DNA of 39,029 nt from Desulfobacterales bacterium. Lineage in GTDB: Bacteria; Desulfobacterota; Desulfobacteria; Desulfobacterales; JALSRD01. The translations under genes and the position numbers were made by a program. The first letter of the stretch is position 1. Every line of letters begins with the position of its first letter. The notes under the pieces are model-generated. The model saw only the letters and a program-made list of their open reading frames with translations, searched no databases and was not told where the DNA came from. This document shows positions 25,752-34,476 of this stretch, piece by piece. The stretch spans positions 1-39,029 of the forward strand of contig JALSRD010000087.1 of NCBI GenBank assembly GCA_026984935.1, read 5' to 3'.

Positions 25752-27190
25752 TCCTTTTTGCTCTTTTCGGTCGGCGGCTTTTCGGGCGCCTTTGCCGCAG
25801 ACGCACCGCCTTTTGCACGCGGCTGGCCCACTTCAACCAGTTTGTCGGTAATATTGTTTTTAATCCAGGCCGCATCCCACCACTCGATGGGATTGACAAA
25901 GGTTTCATGAACCAGCATGGCGTAATGCAGGTGGTCACCGCCGGCCAGGCCGGTGGAGCCGGTCAGGCCCAGGATGTCCCCTTTTTTCAGCATCTGGCCG
26001 GCTTGCACGTCGATGCGGCTCAAGTGGGAATAGGAGCTGAACAAACCAAAGCCGTGGTCGATGACCACGGTGTTGCCGTAAATGCCGACGCGGCCCGTAA
26101 AGGCCACCCGGCCGGCATTGGCCGCCGGCACCTTGGCATTGGCCAGCGAAGCCAGGTCCGCCCCCAGGTGCACCTGGTGGTCGACGATCTTCCCTTTATA
26201 AAGGTACGCCCGGTGGTCGGCAAAGCCGGCCCGCGGCGCAGAATTGGGCAGACGCTCGAAAATCCCATGCCAGTACATGTGCGGGTCGCTCTTTTTGCCC
26301 AACGCCACCAGTTGATCGTAGTTGGCCTGGCGCAATTTGCCGTTGACGGCAAGAAACATGTCGATCAGCGGCTGTCCCGCCGGATGCGGCACGTACTCCT
26401 CGAACTCGGGCATCTTGCGCTGCAGAAAACTATCCGAAATCCGGATGGTGTCTTTGCGGAAGCGCTTTCTCTTGATGTGATAGTAGAACCCTGCCCGTGC
26501 CCGGTTGCCGGCGGTGTCGGTCGCCGTCACGAAAAGTTTGGTGCCGGAGCCCTGGCGGTAGTCCAGCGCAATAAAGGCCAGGTAGATTTGACGGTCTCGG
26601 TAGTACCCGCTGGCGCCGGGGAAAAAATTCTTCCCCACCTGTACGCCGCTGGCGGGACAGTCTTCGGAGAGCTTGTAGATCACCAGACCGGCGCCGCCCT
26701 GGGTAATGTTGTGGGCCCGGCTGAGCACCGCGATGCGCGGCGGCCGCGTATCGATGCGGATTTTCTTCTCCAGGCGGGCAAGATTCCCGTGCAGCCAGTT
26801 GCGCCATGCATAGTCGCGTACACTGACACGCAGCACGGCCGGCCCGTCGGAGATACCCAGCTTGCGTTTGTCGATCTTGAAGCGCTGGGTGACGGTATGC
26901 ACTTCACCGCCGCCGATAAAGCCGGCCGACGGGAAATGCCTGGCGATCAGTTCATGATCTTTGCCGTCCTTGGTCAGCACAACCGACAGGCTGCGGATAC
27001 CGCTTTTTTGATCGCCGGCCGTCAGCACGATTTCTTTCATCGCACCCACGGCCGCATCATCCGGCGACAGGGCCAGGGTCGGCTTCTCAGCTTCGAATTT
27101 GATCCACCAAAGCAGCGCCAGCGGGACCAGAATTATCACCGCCAGGATGAGCACCAATCGCGATTTGAAACTTTTTTTTCTGCCCAGCAA
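25748..27190 (-). CDS. Membrane-anchored M23 (LytM) zinc peptidase
   Basis: 480 residues. A basic N-terminus and one hydrophobic segment (about residues 11-29, LVLILAVIILVPLALLWWI) anchor it in the inner membrane with the rest in the periplasm. A beta-rich region (residues 35-300) precedes the C-terminal LytM domain, with the zinc ligands of HLGAD (H-x-G-x-D) and the HLH of GDHLHYAM, plus VVIDHGFGLFSSYSHL. All metal ligands are present, so it may be an active cell-wall endopeptidase. The tail is Lys/Pro-rich. The start is TTG at 27190 with AAGGAG about 11 bp upstream; no ATG is available in frame before the membrane helix. First gene of the block leading to alaS. Confidence 0.85.
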   Translation of the reverse strand: MLGRKKSFKSRLVLILAVIILVPLALLWWIKFEAEKPTLALSPDDAAVGAMKEIVLTAGDQKSGIRSLSVVLTKDGKDHELIARHFPSAGFIGGGEVHTVTQRFKIDKRKLGISDGPAVLRVSVRDYAWRNWLHGNLARLEKKIRIDTRPPRIAVLSRAHNITQGGAGLVIYKLSEDCPASGVQVGKNFFPGASGYYRDRQIYLAFIALDYRQGSGTKLFVTATDTAGNRARAGFYYHIKRKRFRKDTIRISDSFLQRKMPEFEEYVPHPAGQPLIDMFLAVNGKLRQANYDQLVALGKKSDPHMYWHGIFERLPNSAPRAGFADHRAYLYKGKIVDHQVHLGADLASLANAKVPAANAGRVAFTGRVGIYGNTVVIDHGFGLFSSYSHLSRIDVQAGQMLKKGDILGLTGSTGLAGGDHLHYAMLVHETFVNPIEWWDAAWIKNNITDKLVEVGQPRAKGGASAAKAPEKPPTEKSKKE

Positions 27191-27545
27191 TTTCCGTACC
27201 GCTCCTTTTTCGCCAGATTCATGGGAACGTGAACAATAACAGCAATAAATCCCCTGATCAAGGCCTGTTTTGGGCTTTTTCGTTTCTTGACTTTTGTCCT
27301 TTTGCAGGATAAATCAAAGAAAGAATCAAAGCTTTCGATGGGACCGAACCGGAGATTGCAAATAATTGCGTATCACGAATGGAATGTTATTTTTCCCCAA
27401 TATTATTTTCCGGTTAAGTACAGGATAAGCCCAGCAGTGATGAATTCAATTTTTTCAGGTTGCCTTGATGCGCAATCTCTAATTCGTAAATTCTAATGGT
27501 TTCAACTTACGGGCCGGGCATTTCCGAATTTGCACACGCGACACA
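27191..27545. other. 355-bp AT-rich divergent intergenic region
   Basis: It separates the M23 peptidase gene (minus) and kdsA (plus) and must hold promoters for both directions. A short frame over most of it starts with TTG, has no ribosome-binding site and no recognisable sequence, so I do not call it a gene. Clearly more AT-rich than the neighbouring genes. Confidence 0.5.
27287..27315 (+). promoter_or_regulatory. Possible promoter for the kdsA operon
   Basis: TTGACT (27287-27292) and TAAATC (27310-27315) with a 17-bp spacer, 5 of 6 and 4 of 6 matches to consensus. It is about 230 bp upstream of the kdsA start, so the leader would be long. Confidence 0.3.
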
Positions 27546-28430
27546 ATGACAAAGGGGAATGGCCCCGCCTATAGCACAGTTTTGGATAAAATGAACCCCG
27601 AGAAACGCGCTTTTGAAATCGACGGCATTCCCGTGGGACAGGGCCAGCCCCTGCTGCTGATCGCCGGCCCTTGTGTCATCGAGAGCTACGAAATGACACT
27701 GAAGATCGCAAAATATCTTCAGGGTGTCACCCGTAAACTGGGACTCGCCTTGATTTTCAAGGCATCCTTCGACAAGGCCAACCGCACGTCCATCGAATCT
27801 TTCCGGGGGCCGGGGATCGGCCGGGGCCTGGAGATCCTCATGCAGGTCAAAAGAGAACTCGATATCCGGGTATTGTCGGATGTGCACACGCCGGCGCAGA
27901 TCGAAGCCGCCGCCGAGGTTCTGGACGTCATCCAGATACCGGCGTTTCTGTGCCGCCAGACCGACCTTGTCCTGGCAGCCGCGCGCACGCAGAAACCGCT
28001 TAACATCAAAAAGGGACAGTTCCTGGCGCCCTGGGACATGGCCAACGTGGTGCAGAAAGCCGCTTCCACCGGCAACGCACGGATCCTGATCACCGAACGC
28101 GGCGCCATGTTCGGGTACAACAACCTGGTGGTCGATTTCCGCTCTATCCCGATCATGCAAAAGACGGGCTTTCCGGTCATTTTCGACGCCACCCACAGTA
28201 TTCAGCTGCCTGGCGGGGCCGGTACGCAGTCCGGCGGACAGCGCGAATTTGCGCCGCCGTTGGCACGTGCGGCCGTGGCGGCCGGTGCCGACGGCGTTTT
28301 CATGGAGGTACATCCCGATCCGGACCACGCGCTCTGCGATGGGCCGAACTCCCTGCGGCTCGAGGCGGTGGGCGACCTGCTTTCCCAGCTGATTGCGGTT
28401 AAAAATGTTTTGTCAAACCACCAACAGTGA
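27546..28430 (+). CDS. kdsA: 3-deoxy-8-phosphooctulonate synthase (Kdo-8-P synthase)
   Basis: 294 residues from the ATG at 27546; an ATG at 27591 would give a 279-residue protein closer to the family norm, and neither start has a strong ribosome-binding site. It condenses PEP with arabinose-5-phosphate for the Kdo of lipopolysaccharide. Family segments: LIAGPCVIES, FKASFDKANRTS, SDVHTP, QIPAFLCRQTDL, KKGQFLAPWDM, FDATHSIQLPGG and MEVHPDPDHALCDGPN. CDGPN rather than SDGPN and the cysteine in AGPCVIES suggest a metal-dependent (class II) enzyme. First gene of the Kdo/Lpt operon. Confidence 0.94.
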   Translation: MTKGNGPAYSTVLDKMNPEKRAFEIDGIPVGQGQPLLLIAGPCVIESYEMTLKIAKYLQGVTRKLGLALIFKASFDKANRTSIESFRGPGIGRGLEILMQVKRELDIRVLSDVHTPAQIEAAAEVLDVIQIPAFLCRQTDLVLAAARTQKPLNIKKGQFLAPWDMANVVQKAASTGNARILITERGAMFGYNNLVVDFRSIPIMQKTGFPVIFDATHSIQLPGGAGTQSGGQREFAPPLARAAVAAGADGVFMEVHPDPDHALCDGPNSLRLEAVGDLLSQLIAVKNVLSNHQQ

Positions 28431-28480
28431 TTATAGTCTGTTCATCAAAAATGGCAACCGGCCGGAAAGGCTGTAGCCGG

Positions 28481-29002
28481 ATGGATATCGCCGAAAGACT
28501 CGGACGCATTGAACTGCTGATTCTCGACGTGGACGGCGTGTTGACCACGGGTGAGGTCGTTTTCAACGGCCGGGGCGATGACATCAAGGCCTTCAATGTC
28601 AGAGACGGATTTGGCATGCGCCTGCTGCAGGCGGCGGGCATACAGATCGCAATTGCAACCGGCAGGAAGTCTGAAGCTCTGGCACGGCGATGCCGGGAGC
28701 TGGACATCGATCTGGTTTTCGACGGCTTGCGGGACAAGGCCGCGGTAATCGGGCCGCTTACCGCGCGTACCGCCGTCGACCCCGGACGTATGGCGTTTAT
28801 GGGCGATGACCTGCCGGATATTGCACTGATGAAGCGTGTGGGTCTGGCCATCGCGGTGGCCGATGCCCACCCGCTGGTACGGCAGGAGGCCCATGTGACC
28901 ACGCGTGCCAAGGGCGGCCGGGGGGCCGTGCGCGAGGTATGCGAACGCCTGCTTGAGGCCCGGGGAAAATGGCAGCAGGCAGTTGAAAGATTTGTCCGAT
29001 GA
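28481..29002 (+). CDS. kdsC: Kdo-8-phosphate phosphatase (HAD family)
   Basis: 173 residues. It removes the phosphate from Kdo-8-P, the next step after KdsA. HAD motif I is LDVDGVLTTG, motif II is the T of ATGRKSEALA, and motif III is GDDLPDIALM; no cap domain is present, as expected for tetrameric KdsC. I chose the ATG at 28481, preceded by GGAAAGG at ten bases, over longer options. The stop overlaps the lptC start as ATGA. Confidence 0.92.
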   Translation: MDIAERLGRIELLILDVDGVLTTGEVVFNGRGDDIKAFNVRDGFGMRLLQAAGIQIAIATGRKSEALARRCRELDIDLVFDGLRDKAAVIGPLTARTAVDPGRMAFMGDDLPDIALMKRVGLAIAVADAHPLVRQEAHVTTRAKGGRGAVREVCERLLEARGKWQQAVERFVR

Positions 29003-29580
29003 ATTATATCAGCACCTCCAAAAAACTCCGAATCGCCTTGATCGTGGTCATGGTGGCGATCCTGGGCGGTGTGGGAGCGGTATTTCTGAATTACCGTACG
29101 GACAGCCAGCCATCCCATGACCGGCCGGTGGTACGCCAGGAATCCAAGGCGGATGTTTCACTGGGCAAAATCCACCAGGTTTCCACGCGTGACGGCATCG
29201 TCCAGTGGAGCCTGGATGCCCAGTCGGCCCAGGTGCAGCAGAAAAAGAATATTGTCACCTTGAAAAAAATTGCCGTGACCTTTTTCCTGAAAAACGGCCA
29301 GCAGGCCCATCTGACCGCGGACGAGGGCGTGCTGCGGGCGGATTCCAGCGACATGGACGTGTATGGCAATGTCGTGCTGCACTACGACAATTTCGTTCTG
29401 GAAACGGACATGCTCAAGTACCGGCACAAAAAGCGCCTGGTATTCACCGACACACCGGTCTTGATTTCCGACAACCTGTCCCGGCTGATGGCGGATTCGG
29501 CCTCTTTCGACCTGAATTCCACCAAAAGCGATTTCAAGGGTAATGTCGAGGGATTTCTCAGTGGTCAATTCAAGCTGTAG
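28999..29580 (+). CDS. lptC: LPS export protein LptC
   Basis: 193 residues. A single N-terminal membrane helix (about residues 10-30, LRIALIVVMVAILGGVGAVFL) is followed by a periplasmic beta-jellyroll with the LptC/OstA-like pattern (LTADEGVLRADSSDMDVYGNVVLHY, LKYRHKKRLVFTD). It bridges the LptB2FG transporter and LptA. Its ATG overlaps the kdsC stop and its 3' end overlaps lptA by 38 bp. Confidence 0.88.
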   Translation: MNYISTSKKLRIALIVVMVAILGGVGAVFLNYRTDSQPSHDRPVVRQESKADVSLGKIHQVSTRDGIVQWSLDAQSAQVQQKKNIVTLKKIAVTFFLKNGQQAHLTADEGVLRADSSDMDVYGNVVLHYDNFVLETDMLKYRHKKRLVFTDTPVLISDNLSRLMADSASFDLNSTKSDFKGNVEGFLSGQFKL

Positions 29581-30160
29581 CCTTAAATGGGCGAAAATAG
29601 CAGTAGGCCTCGTCTTGGGTATGTTGCTGTTTCAGATTCCGCCGGCCGCCAGGGGCGACGAAAAGCCGCTGACACCGGACGGTCTGACCGGTGCCAACAA
29701 GATCCACATTACATCCGACCGGCTGGAATCTCTGCCAAACCAAAACGTTGCCGAATTTATCGGCAACGTGCGGGTGACCCAGGGGCAGACCATCATCACC
29801 TCGGACCGCTTGAAGATATACTACCGTGACAGCCTGGGCTCTAAAAAGAAAGTCAAGAGCGGCGAAAATGCCATCCGGAAAATTATCGCCCGCGGTCACG
29901 TGATCATCAAAATCGACGGCCGCATCGCCGTTGCCGATCAGGCCGAGTACCAGCCCGAGTCCGGCATCGTGATCCTGACGGGCAAGAATTCCAAAATCAG
30001 CCAGGGCGCCAATTTCGTGGCGGGCGAAAAAATTACCTATTACCGCAAGTCCAGCCGCATCACGGTTCAGCGCAGCGGCAACAAACGCGTCGAGGCCGTT
30101 TTCTTTTCGAACGGCCAGAACCCGGTGCTGCCGGCCAAGGGGACTCCAAAAAAGAAATAG
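29543..30160 (+). CDS. lptA: LPS export protein LptA
   Basis: 205 residues. A signal peptide ends near residue 38 (VGLVLGMLLFQIPPAARG). The mature OstA-like beta-jellyroll shows ITSDRLESLPNQNVAEFIGNV, ITSDRLKIYY and VADQAEYQPESGIVILTGKN, as in LptA, which forms the periplasmic bridge for LPS. The ATG at 29543 gives an overlap of 38 bp with lptC; a GTG at 29564 (GAGGG eight bases upstream) is a possible alternative. The tail is Lys-rich. Confidence 0.88.
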   Translation: MSRDFSVVNSSCSLKWAKIAVGLVLGMLLFQIPPAARGDEKPLTPDGLTGANKIHITSDRLESLPNQNVAEFIGNVRVTQGQTIITSDRLKIYYRDSLGSKKKVKSGENAIRKIIARGHVIIKIDGRIAVADQAEYQPESGIVILTGKNSKISQGANFVAGEKITYYRKSSRITVQRSGNKRVEAVFFSNGQNPVLPAKGTPKKK

Positions 30161-30196
30161 AAGATATGCCGGCAAAGATGCCGCCTGAAGGTGCAA

Positions 30197-30919
30197 GTGG
30201 CCAAACTGTCTCTGCAAAATATGGTGAAGATCTACGGTGGGCGGAAGGTCGTCAACGCCGTCAACCTGAACGTGGTCAGCGGCGGAATCGTGGGGCTGTT
30301 GGGCCCCAACGGTGCCGGCAAGACGACGACTTTCTACATGGCCATCGGCATGATTCATCCGGACGGTGGCAAAGTTTACCTGGATGGCCAGGAGATCACC
30401 GATTACCCCATGCATATCCGGGCGCGCCGGGGAATCGGGTACCTGCCCCAGGAAAACTCGGTATTCCGCAAACTGACGGTGCGGGAAAATCTCATCGCCA
30501 TTCTGGAGCAGATGCCGCTTTCCAAACTGGACATGATCGAACGCAGCGATGCACTGTTGGAAGAACTCGGCATCCGGCGCCTGGCCGACCAGAAGGCCAG
30601 TGTGCTTTCGGGCGGTGAACGCCGACGGCTTGAAATTTCACGTGCCCTGGCCACCAACCCGGTTTTCATGCTGCTGGACGAACCTTTTGCCGGCATCGAT
30701 CCACTGGCGGTAATCGACATCAAGGCGATCATCGAACAGCTGAAAAAAAAGAACATCGGGATCCTTATTTCGGATCACAACGTCCGGGAGACGCTCAAGG
30801 TCTGTGACGAGGCTTATATCCTGAACAACGGTGAGGTAATCGAATCCGGACCGCCGGAAAAAATTGCGGCCAGCGAAGTCGCCCGCCGCATCTACCTGGG
30901 AAACGAATTCTGTCTTTAG
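30197..30919 (+). CDS. lptB: LPS export ABC transporter ATPase LptB
   Basis: 240 residues. Energises LPS extraction from the inner membrane. Walker A GPNGAGKTTT (about residue 36), Q-loop YLPQENSVF, signature LSGGERRR, Walker B VFMLLDEPFAGIDP and switch His in SDHNVRE are all intact; NVRETLKVCDEAYIL is characteristic of LptB. GTG at 30197 is preceded by GAAGG at five bases; GTG at 30191 is a second possibility two codons upstream. The stop is one base before the rpoN start, suggesting coupling. The partner genes lptF/lptG are not in the window. Confidence 0.95.
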   Translation: MAKLSLQNMVKIYGGRKVVNAVNLNVVSGGIVGLLGPNGAGKTTTFYMAIGMIHPDGGKVYLDGQEITDYPMHIRARRGIGYLPQENSVFRKLTVRENLIAILEQMPLSKLDMIERSDALLEELGIRRLADQKASVLSGGERRRLEISRALATNPVFMLLDEPFAGIDPLAVIDIKAIIEQLKKKNIGILISDHNVRETLKVCDEAYILNNGEVIESGPPEKIAASEVARRIYLGNEFCL

Positions 30920-30920
30920 T

Positions 30921-32351
30921 ATGGCACTTGAACTTCGACAACAGCTCAAACTGACCCAACAGCTGATCATGACGCCGCAACTGCAGATGGCGATCAAGCT
31001 GCTGCAGCTGTCGCGTCTGGAGTTGGTCGATGCCATTCGCCAGGAGCTCGAAGAAAATCCGGTGCTGGAGGAGATGTCTGAAGCTTCGGCGGAGGAACCC
31101 GACGGCATCGACAATAAGAGCGCGGACAAATCCGATACGGTTGACGAAGTCAAAATCGAAGAGCGCATGCCCGACGATGTCGACTGGAGCAACTACATCG
31201 ACGAATACAACACGCCCGGGCGGATGAACCGCGAGACAGAGCGCCGCGATGCTCCCAGTTACGAGTCCTTTATCGCCCGCAAGGAATCCCTGCAGGACCA
31301 CCTGCTCTGGCAGCTGCTGATGGCCGCACCTTCGGAAGAAGAGGAGCGCATCGGCAGCCTGGTTATCGGCAACCTTAACGCCGACGGTTACCTGGACACA
31401 TCGGTGGAAGAAATCGCCAAGGCGGTCCCCTGTGACCCGCAGGATGTGGAAACCCTGCTCCGGCTGATGCAGACCTTCGATCCCGTCGGCATATGCGCCA
31501 GGGATTTAAAGGAGTGCCTCATGATCCAGGCACGCCACCTGGGCCTCGACAACACCCTGGTGACGGATATCGTCAAAAATCACCTCAACCTTCTTGAAAC
31601 CAGGAACCTCAAGGCCCTCAGCCGGGCTTTGAAGATCAACATACGGGACGTCGTTGCGGCCGTCGACATCATCAAGCAGCTGGAGCCAAAACCAGGCCGG
31701 CTTTTCAACGATGAAGAGGCCCAACATATCATCCCCGATATTTATGTCTACAAACTGGAGGACGAATTTGTCATCTGGCTCAACGATAACGGCATGCCGA
31801 GGCTGAGGGTGAACGCTTATTACAAGCGGGCTCTGAGCGGCAGTGACAAAATCTCCGAAAAAACGCGCGAATATGTGCAGGAAAAGATGCGCTCCGCCAC
31901 CTGGTTGATCCGCAGTATTCATCAGCGCCAGAAAACCATTTACCGGGTCATGGAGAGCATCCTGAAATTCCAGCGTGAATTTTTTGAAAAGGGGGTCTCG
32001 CACTTGAGGCCCATGGTACTGCGCCACGTGGCCGAAGACATCGGCATGCACGAATCAACGATCAGCCGCGTTACCACCAACAAGTACGTACACTGCCCAC
32101 AGGGCATTTTCGAACTGAAGTTCTTCTTCAACAGCTCCATCAGCAGGGTGCACGGCGGGTCCGTGGCATCGGTGAGCGTGCAGGACAAGATCCGCCAGAT
32201 CATCGAAAGCGAAGACAGCCGCAAACCGTACAGCGACAACCAGATTTCCGAAATCCTGAAAAAATACAACATCAATATCGCCCGTCGGACGGTGGCCAAG
32301 TACCGTGAAATGCTGAAGGTGCTGCCATCCAGCAAGCGCAGAAAGTACTGA
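30921..32351 (+). CDS. rpoN: RNA polymerase sigma-54 factor
   Basis: 476 residues. The N-terminal activator-interacting region is Gln/Leu-rich (LRQQLKLTQQLIMTPQLQMAI); an acidic linker follows (about residues 55-110); then come the core-binding region, the helix-turn-helix (HVAEDIGMHESTISRVTTNKYV) and the RpoN box ARRTVAKYRE at residues 454-463. The ATG at 30921 immediately follows the lptB stop; no separate ribosome-binding site is seen, so translation is probably coupled. lptB-rpoN-hpf-ptsN-rapZ is a common proteobacterial order. Confidence 0.96.
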   Translation: MALELRQQLKLTQQLIMTPQLQMAIKLLQLSRLELVDAIRQELEENPVLEEMSEASAEEPDGIDNKSADKSDTVDEVKIEERMPDDVDWSNYIDEYNTPGRMNRETERRDAPSYESFIARKESLQDHLLWQLLMAAPSEEEERIGSLVIGNLNADGYLDTSVEEIAKAVPCDPQDVETLLRLMQTFDPVGICARDLKECLMIQARHLGLDNTLVTDIVKNHLNLLETRNLKALSRALKINIRDVVAAVDIIKQLEPKPGRLFNDEEAQHIIPDIYVYKLEDEFVIWLNDNGMPRLRVNAYYKRALSGSDKISEKTREYVQEKMRSATWLIRSIHQRQKTIYRVMESILKFQREFFEKGVSHLRPMVLRHVAEDIGMHESTISRVTTNKYVHCPQGIFELKFFFNSSISRVHGGSVASVSVQDKIRQIIESEDSRKPYSDNQISEILKKYNINIARRTVAKYREMLKVLPSSKRRKY

Positions 32352-32429
32352 GTGCTGGTCATGACTTTTAATCTGCCGTGGGGTACGAACCTCTTTGCGA
32401 ATGTATTTTTGACAAAGGAGACCTGATTC

Positions 32430-32960
32430 ATGCAAACTTCGGTAACCTTTAAAAACGTCGATTCTTCAGAAACCCTCAAGGCATACGTCAGCAACAAGCT
32501 GGACCGCTTCGACAAATACCTGAACAATCCCGCCGAGGCCAACGTTGTGCTGTCCGTGGAAAAATTTCGGCATATCGCCGAAATCAATTTATCCGGCGAC
32601 CGCCTGAGTATCGTCGGCAAGGAAGAAACCAGCGACATGTACTCGGCCATCGACATGGCGCTGGACAAACTGGAAAAACAGATCAAAAAAAGCCGCGAAA
32701 AAGTCAGAAGCCGCAGGGCCGACATGCGCGGCAGGTTAAATGAAATTCCAGACCGGGAACCGTCTGCGGCCGAGGACCGCGAGCGCCACATCCAGGTGAA
32801 AAATATCGACTATAAACCCATGGACGTCGAAGAGGCGGCCATGCAGATGGACCTGATGGATGACAGCTTCATGGTTTTCACCAACGCGCGCACCGACCGG
32901 GTGAACGTCCTGTACCGCCGCAGGGACGGAAACTACGGCCTGATCCAGCCCAGGAAATAG
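32430..32960 (+). CDS. hpf: Long-form ribosome hibernation promoting factor
   Basis: 176 residues. The N-terminal HPF/RaiA domain (about 1-105: VTFKNVDSSETLKAYVSNKLDRFDKY, DMYSAIDMALDKLEKQIKK) binds the small subunit. The C-terminal domain (IQVKNIDYKPMDVEEAAMQMDL, FMVFTNARTDRVNVLYRRRDGNYGLIQP) is the dimerisation module of long HPF, which forms 100S ribosomes without RMF. AAAGGAG precedes the ATG. It follows rpoN by 78 bp. The long form beside rpoN is usual in deltaproteobacteria, whereas enterobacteria have the short form. Confidence 0.93.
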   Translation: MQTSVTFKNVDSSETLKAYVSNKLDRFDKYLNNPAEANVVLSVEKFRHIAEINLSGDRLSIVGKEETSDMYSAIDMALDKLEKQIKKSREKVRSRRADMRGRLNEIPDREPSAAEDRERHIQVKNIDYKPMDVEEAAMQMDLMDDSFMVFTNARTDRVNVLYRRRDGNYGLIQPRK

Positions 32961-33046
32961 GAACGCGGCCAAGCGCCGGTGCGCCTTCCACGACCAGACA
33001 GCCGGGCGGCGCAACAAAGAAGAACACCCTTGCACGGTGAACATGG

Positions 33047-33505
33047 ATGAAAATACTCGATGCCCTGAAAAAAGAGGCCATTCGGGTCGGCCTGCGCGCC
33101 GGCGACAAGCAGGGCGTGATCCGGGAGTTGGCCGAACCGCTGGCCGCCATCGCCGGCCTCGATGCATCTGAACTGGCGACCGTACTGCTTGAGCGCGAAC
33201 AACTGGGCAGCACGGGTATCGGCGGCGGTATCGGTATCCCGCACGGCAAACTGAAACACCTGGATTCCCTGCTGCTGGGATTCGGCGTCAGCCGTAAAGG
33301 GGTTGATTTCGATTCCATCGACGGCAAGCCGACACACATATTTTTTCTGCTGGTGACGCCGGAGAACTCGACCGGCCTGCACTTGAAGGTGCTTGCCAGG
33401 ATATCGAAAATCTTAAAGGACGAGCCCTTTAAAAACCGCCTGCTCAACGCCGCTGATCCGGATGCGGTGTATGCCATCATCCAGGAATATGACGAGGAGT
33501 TCTAG
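33047..33505 (+). CDS. ptsN: Nitrogen-regulatory PTS protein EIIA-Ntr
   Basis: 152 residues. The EIIA-fructose/mannitol fold is recognisable, with the phosphorylated histidine at residue 66 in GIGIPHGK; GSTGIGGGIGIPHGK and the LLVTPENSTGLHLKVLARISKIL segment are typical. The protein signals PTS phosphorylation state rather than importing sugar. An ATG four bases upstream is out of frame. Between hpf and rapZ, its common place. Confidence 0.92.
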   Translation: MKILDALKKEAIRVGLRAGDKQGVIRELAEPLAAIAGLDASELATVLLEREQLGSTGIGGGIGIPHGKLKHLDSLLLGFGVSRKGVDFDSIDGKPTHIFFLLVTPENSTGLHLKVLARISKILKDEPFKNRLLNAADPDAVYAIIQEYDEEF

Positions 33506-33550
33506 ACAACGCGGCAGCTGCGCGAATGCCGGCCTCTTGGCAAAAAAAAC

Positions 33551-34414
33551 GTGACCCTGAATAAACTTATGATCATCACCGGGTGTTCCGGTGCCGGCAA
33601 GCACACCGCCATGGCGGCTTTCGAGGACGCCGGGTATTACTGTATCGACAACATGCCGGTTGCCCTGCTGAGCGGATTTGTCGAGCTGCTGGCCAAAGAC
33701 GATTTCGGCGCCAGCGGTTTTGCCTTTGTCATGGATCTGCGGGAACCGGGCTTCCCCGAACGCTGCCGGCCTGTTTTTCAGGGCTTGAGGGATCGCGGTC
33801 TGGGTGTTGAAATTCTCTTTCTGGAGGCTGAAGATGACGTCCTGCTGCAGCGCTTCAGCCAGACCCGGCGCCCGCATCCGATTTCGCACAGCAGACGGCT
33901 GATTGAAAACATCAGCGCTGAAAAGGCGCTTTTGCAGCCCCTGAAGCGCGACGCGGATCGGGTTATCGACACATCCTGTTTCAGCGTGCACAACCTGCGG
34001 GCCGTTATCGGCGATCTTGCCGAAAAGCACCGGCACGGGGCGTACATGCGCGTCCAGGTGCTGTCTTTCGGCTTCAAGTACGGCATTCCCATCGATGCCG
34101 ACCTGATTGTCGATGTCCGTTTCCTCGACAACCCTTACTTCGTACCGGACCTCAGGGATTTGAACGGCCGCAGCGCGGATATCCGGGAATACCTGTTCGC
34201 ATTGCCGGAAACCAGCGCTTTTCTGGAGCGTTACCTTGGGCTGCTGGATTTCCTGATGCCGCTCTACCAAAAGGAGGGCAAGCGTTACCTGACGGTGGCC
34301 GTAGGGTGCACCGGCGGGCGGCACCGCTCCGTGGCGATCGCCGAGGCCATTTTCAGTCACCTGAAATCATCTAATGCGGGCATCGCCATCACTCATCGCG
34401 ATATCGACCGATAG
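33551..34414 (+). CDS. rapZ: RNase adapter protein RapZ (YvcJ family)
   Basis: 287 residues, family length. RapZ proteins bind nucleotides and in E. coli guide RNase E to GlmZ sRNA. The P-loop reads GCSGAGKHTA (about residues 11-20), where the residue after the lysine is His instead of Ser/Thr. Further family segments are GYYCIDNMP, RRPHP, LSFGFKYGIPIDADLIVDVRFLDNPYF and the C-terminal CTGGRHRSVAIAE. The start is GTG at 33551 with no clear ribosome-binding site. It lies between ptsN and the EIIA-Man gene, a usual arrangement. Confidence 0.92.
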   Translation: MTLNKLMIITGCSGAGKHTAMAAFEDAGYYCIDNMPVALLSGFVELLAKDDFGASGFAFVMDLREPGFPERCRPVFQGLRDRGLGVEILFLEAEDDVLLQRFSQTRRPHPISHSRRLIENISAEKALLQPLKRDADRVIDTSCFSVHNLRAVIGDLAEKHRHGAYMRVQVLSFGFKYGIPIDADLIVDVRFLDNPYFVPDLRDLNGRSADIREYLFALPETSAFLERYLGLLDFLMPLYQKEGKRYLTVAVGCTGGRHRSVAIAEAIFSHLKSSNAGIAITHRDIDR

Positions 34415-34476
34415 GACGATGGACACAGGCCTGCGGCTCAAGCCGCGGCAAAAACGAAAAAGAAACCGGGAAAATT

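Noticed and set aside
27287-27496. 69-codon frame in the kdsA upstream region
   Set aside because: TTG start that is part of a promoter-like -35, no ribosome-binding site, no recognisable sequence.
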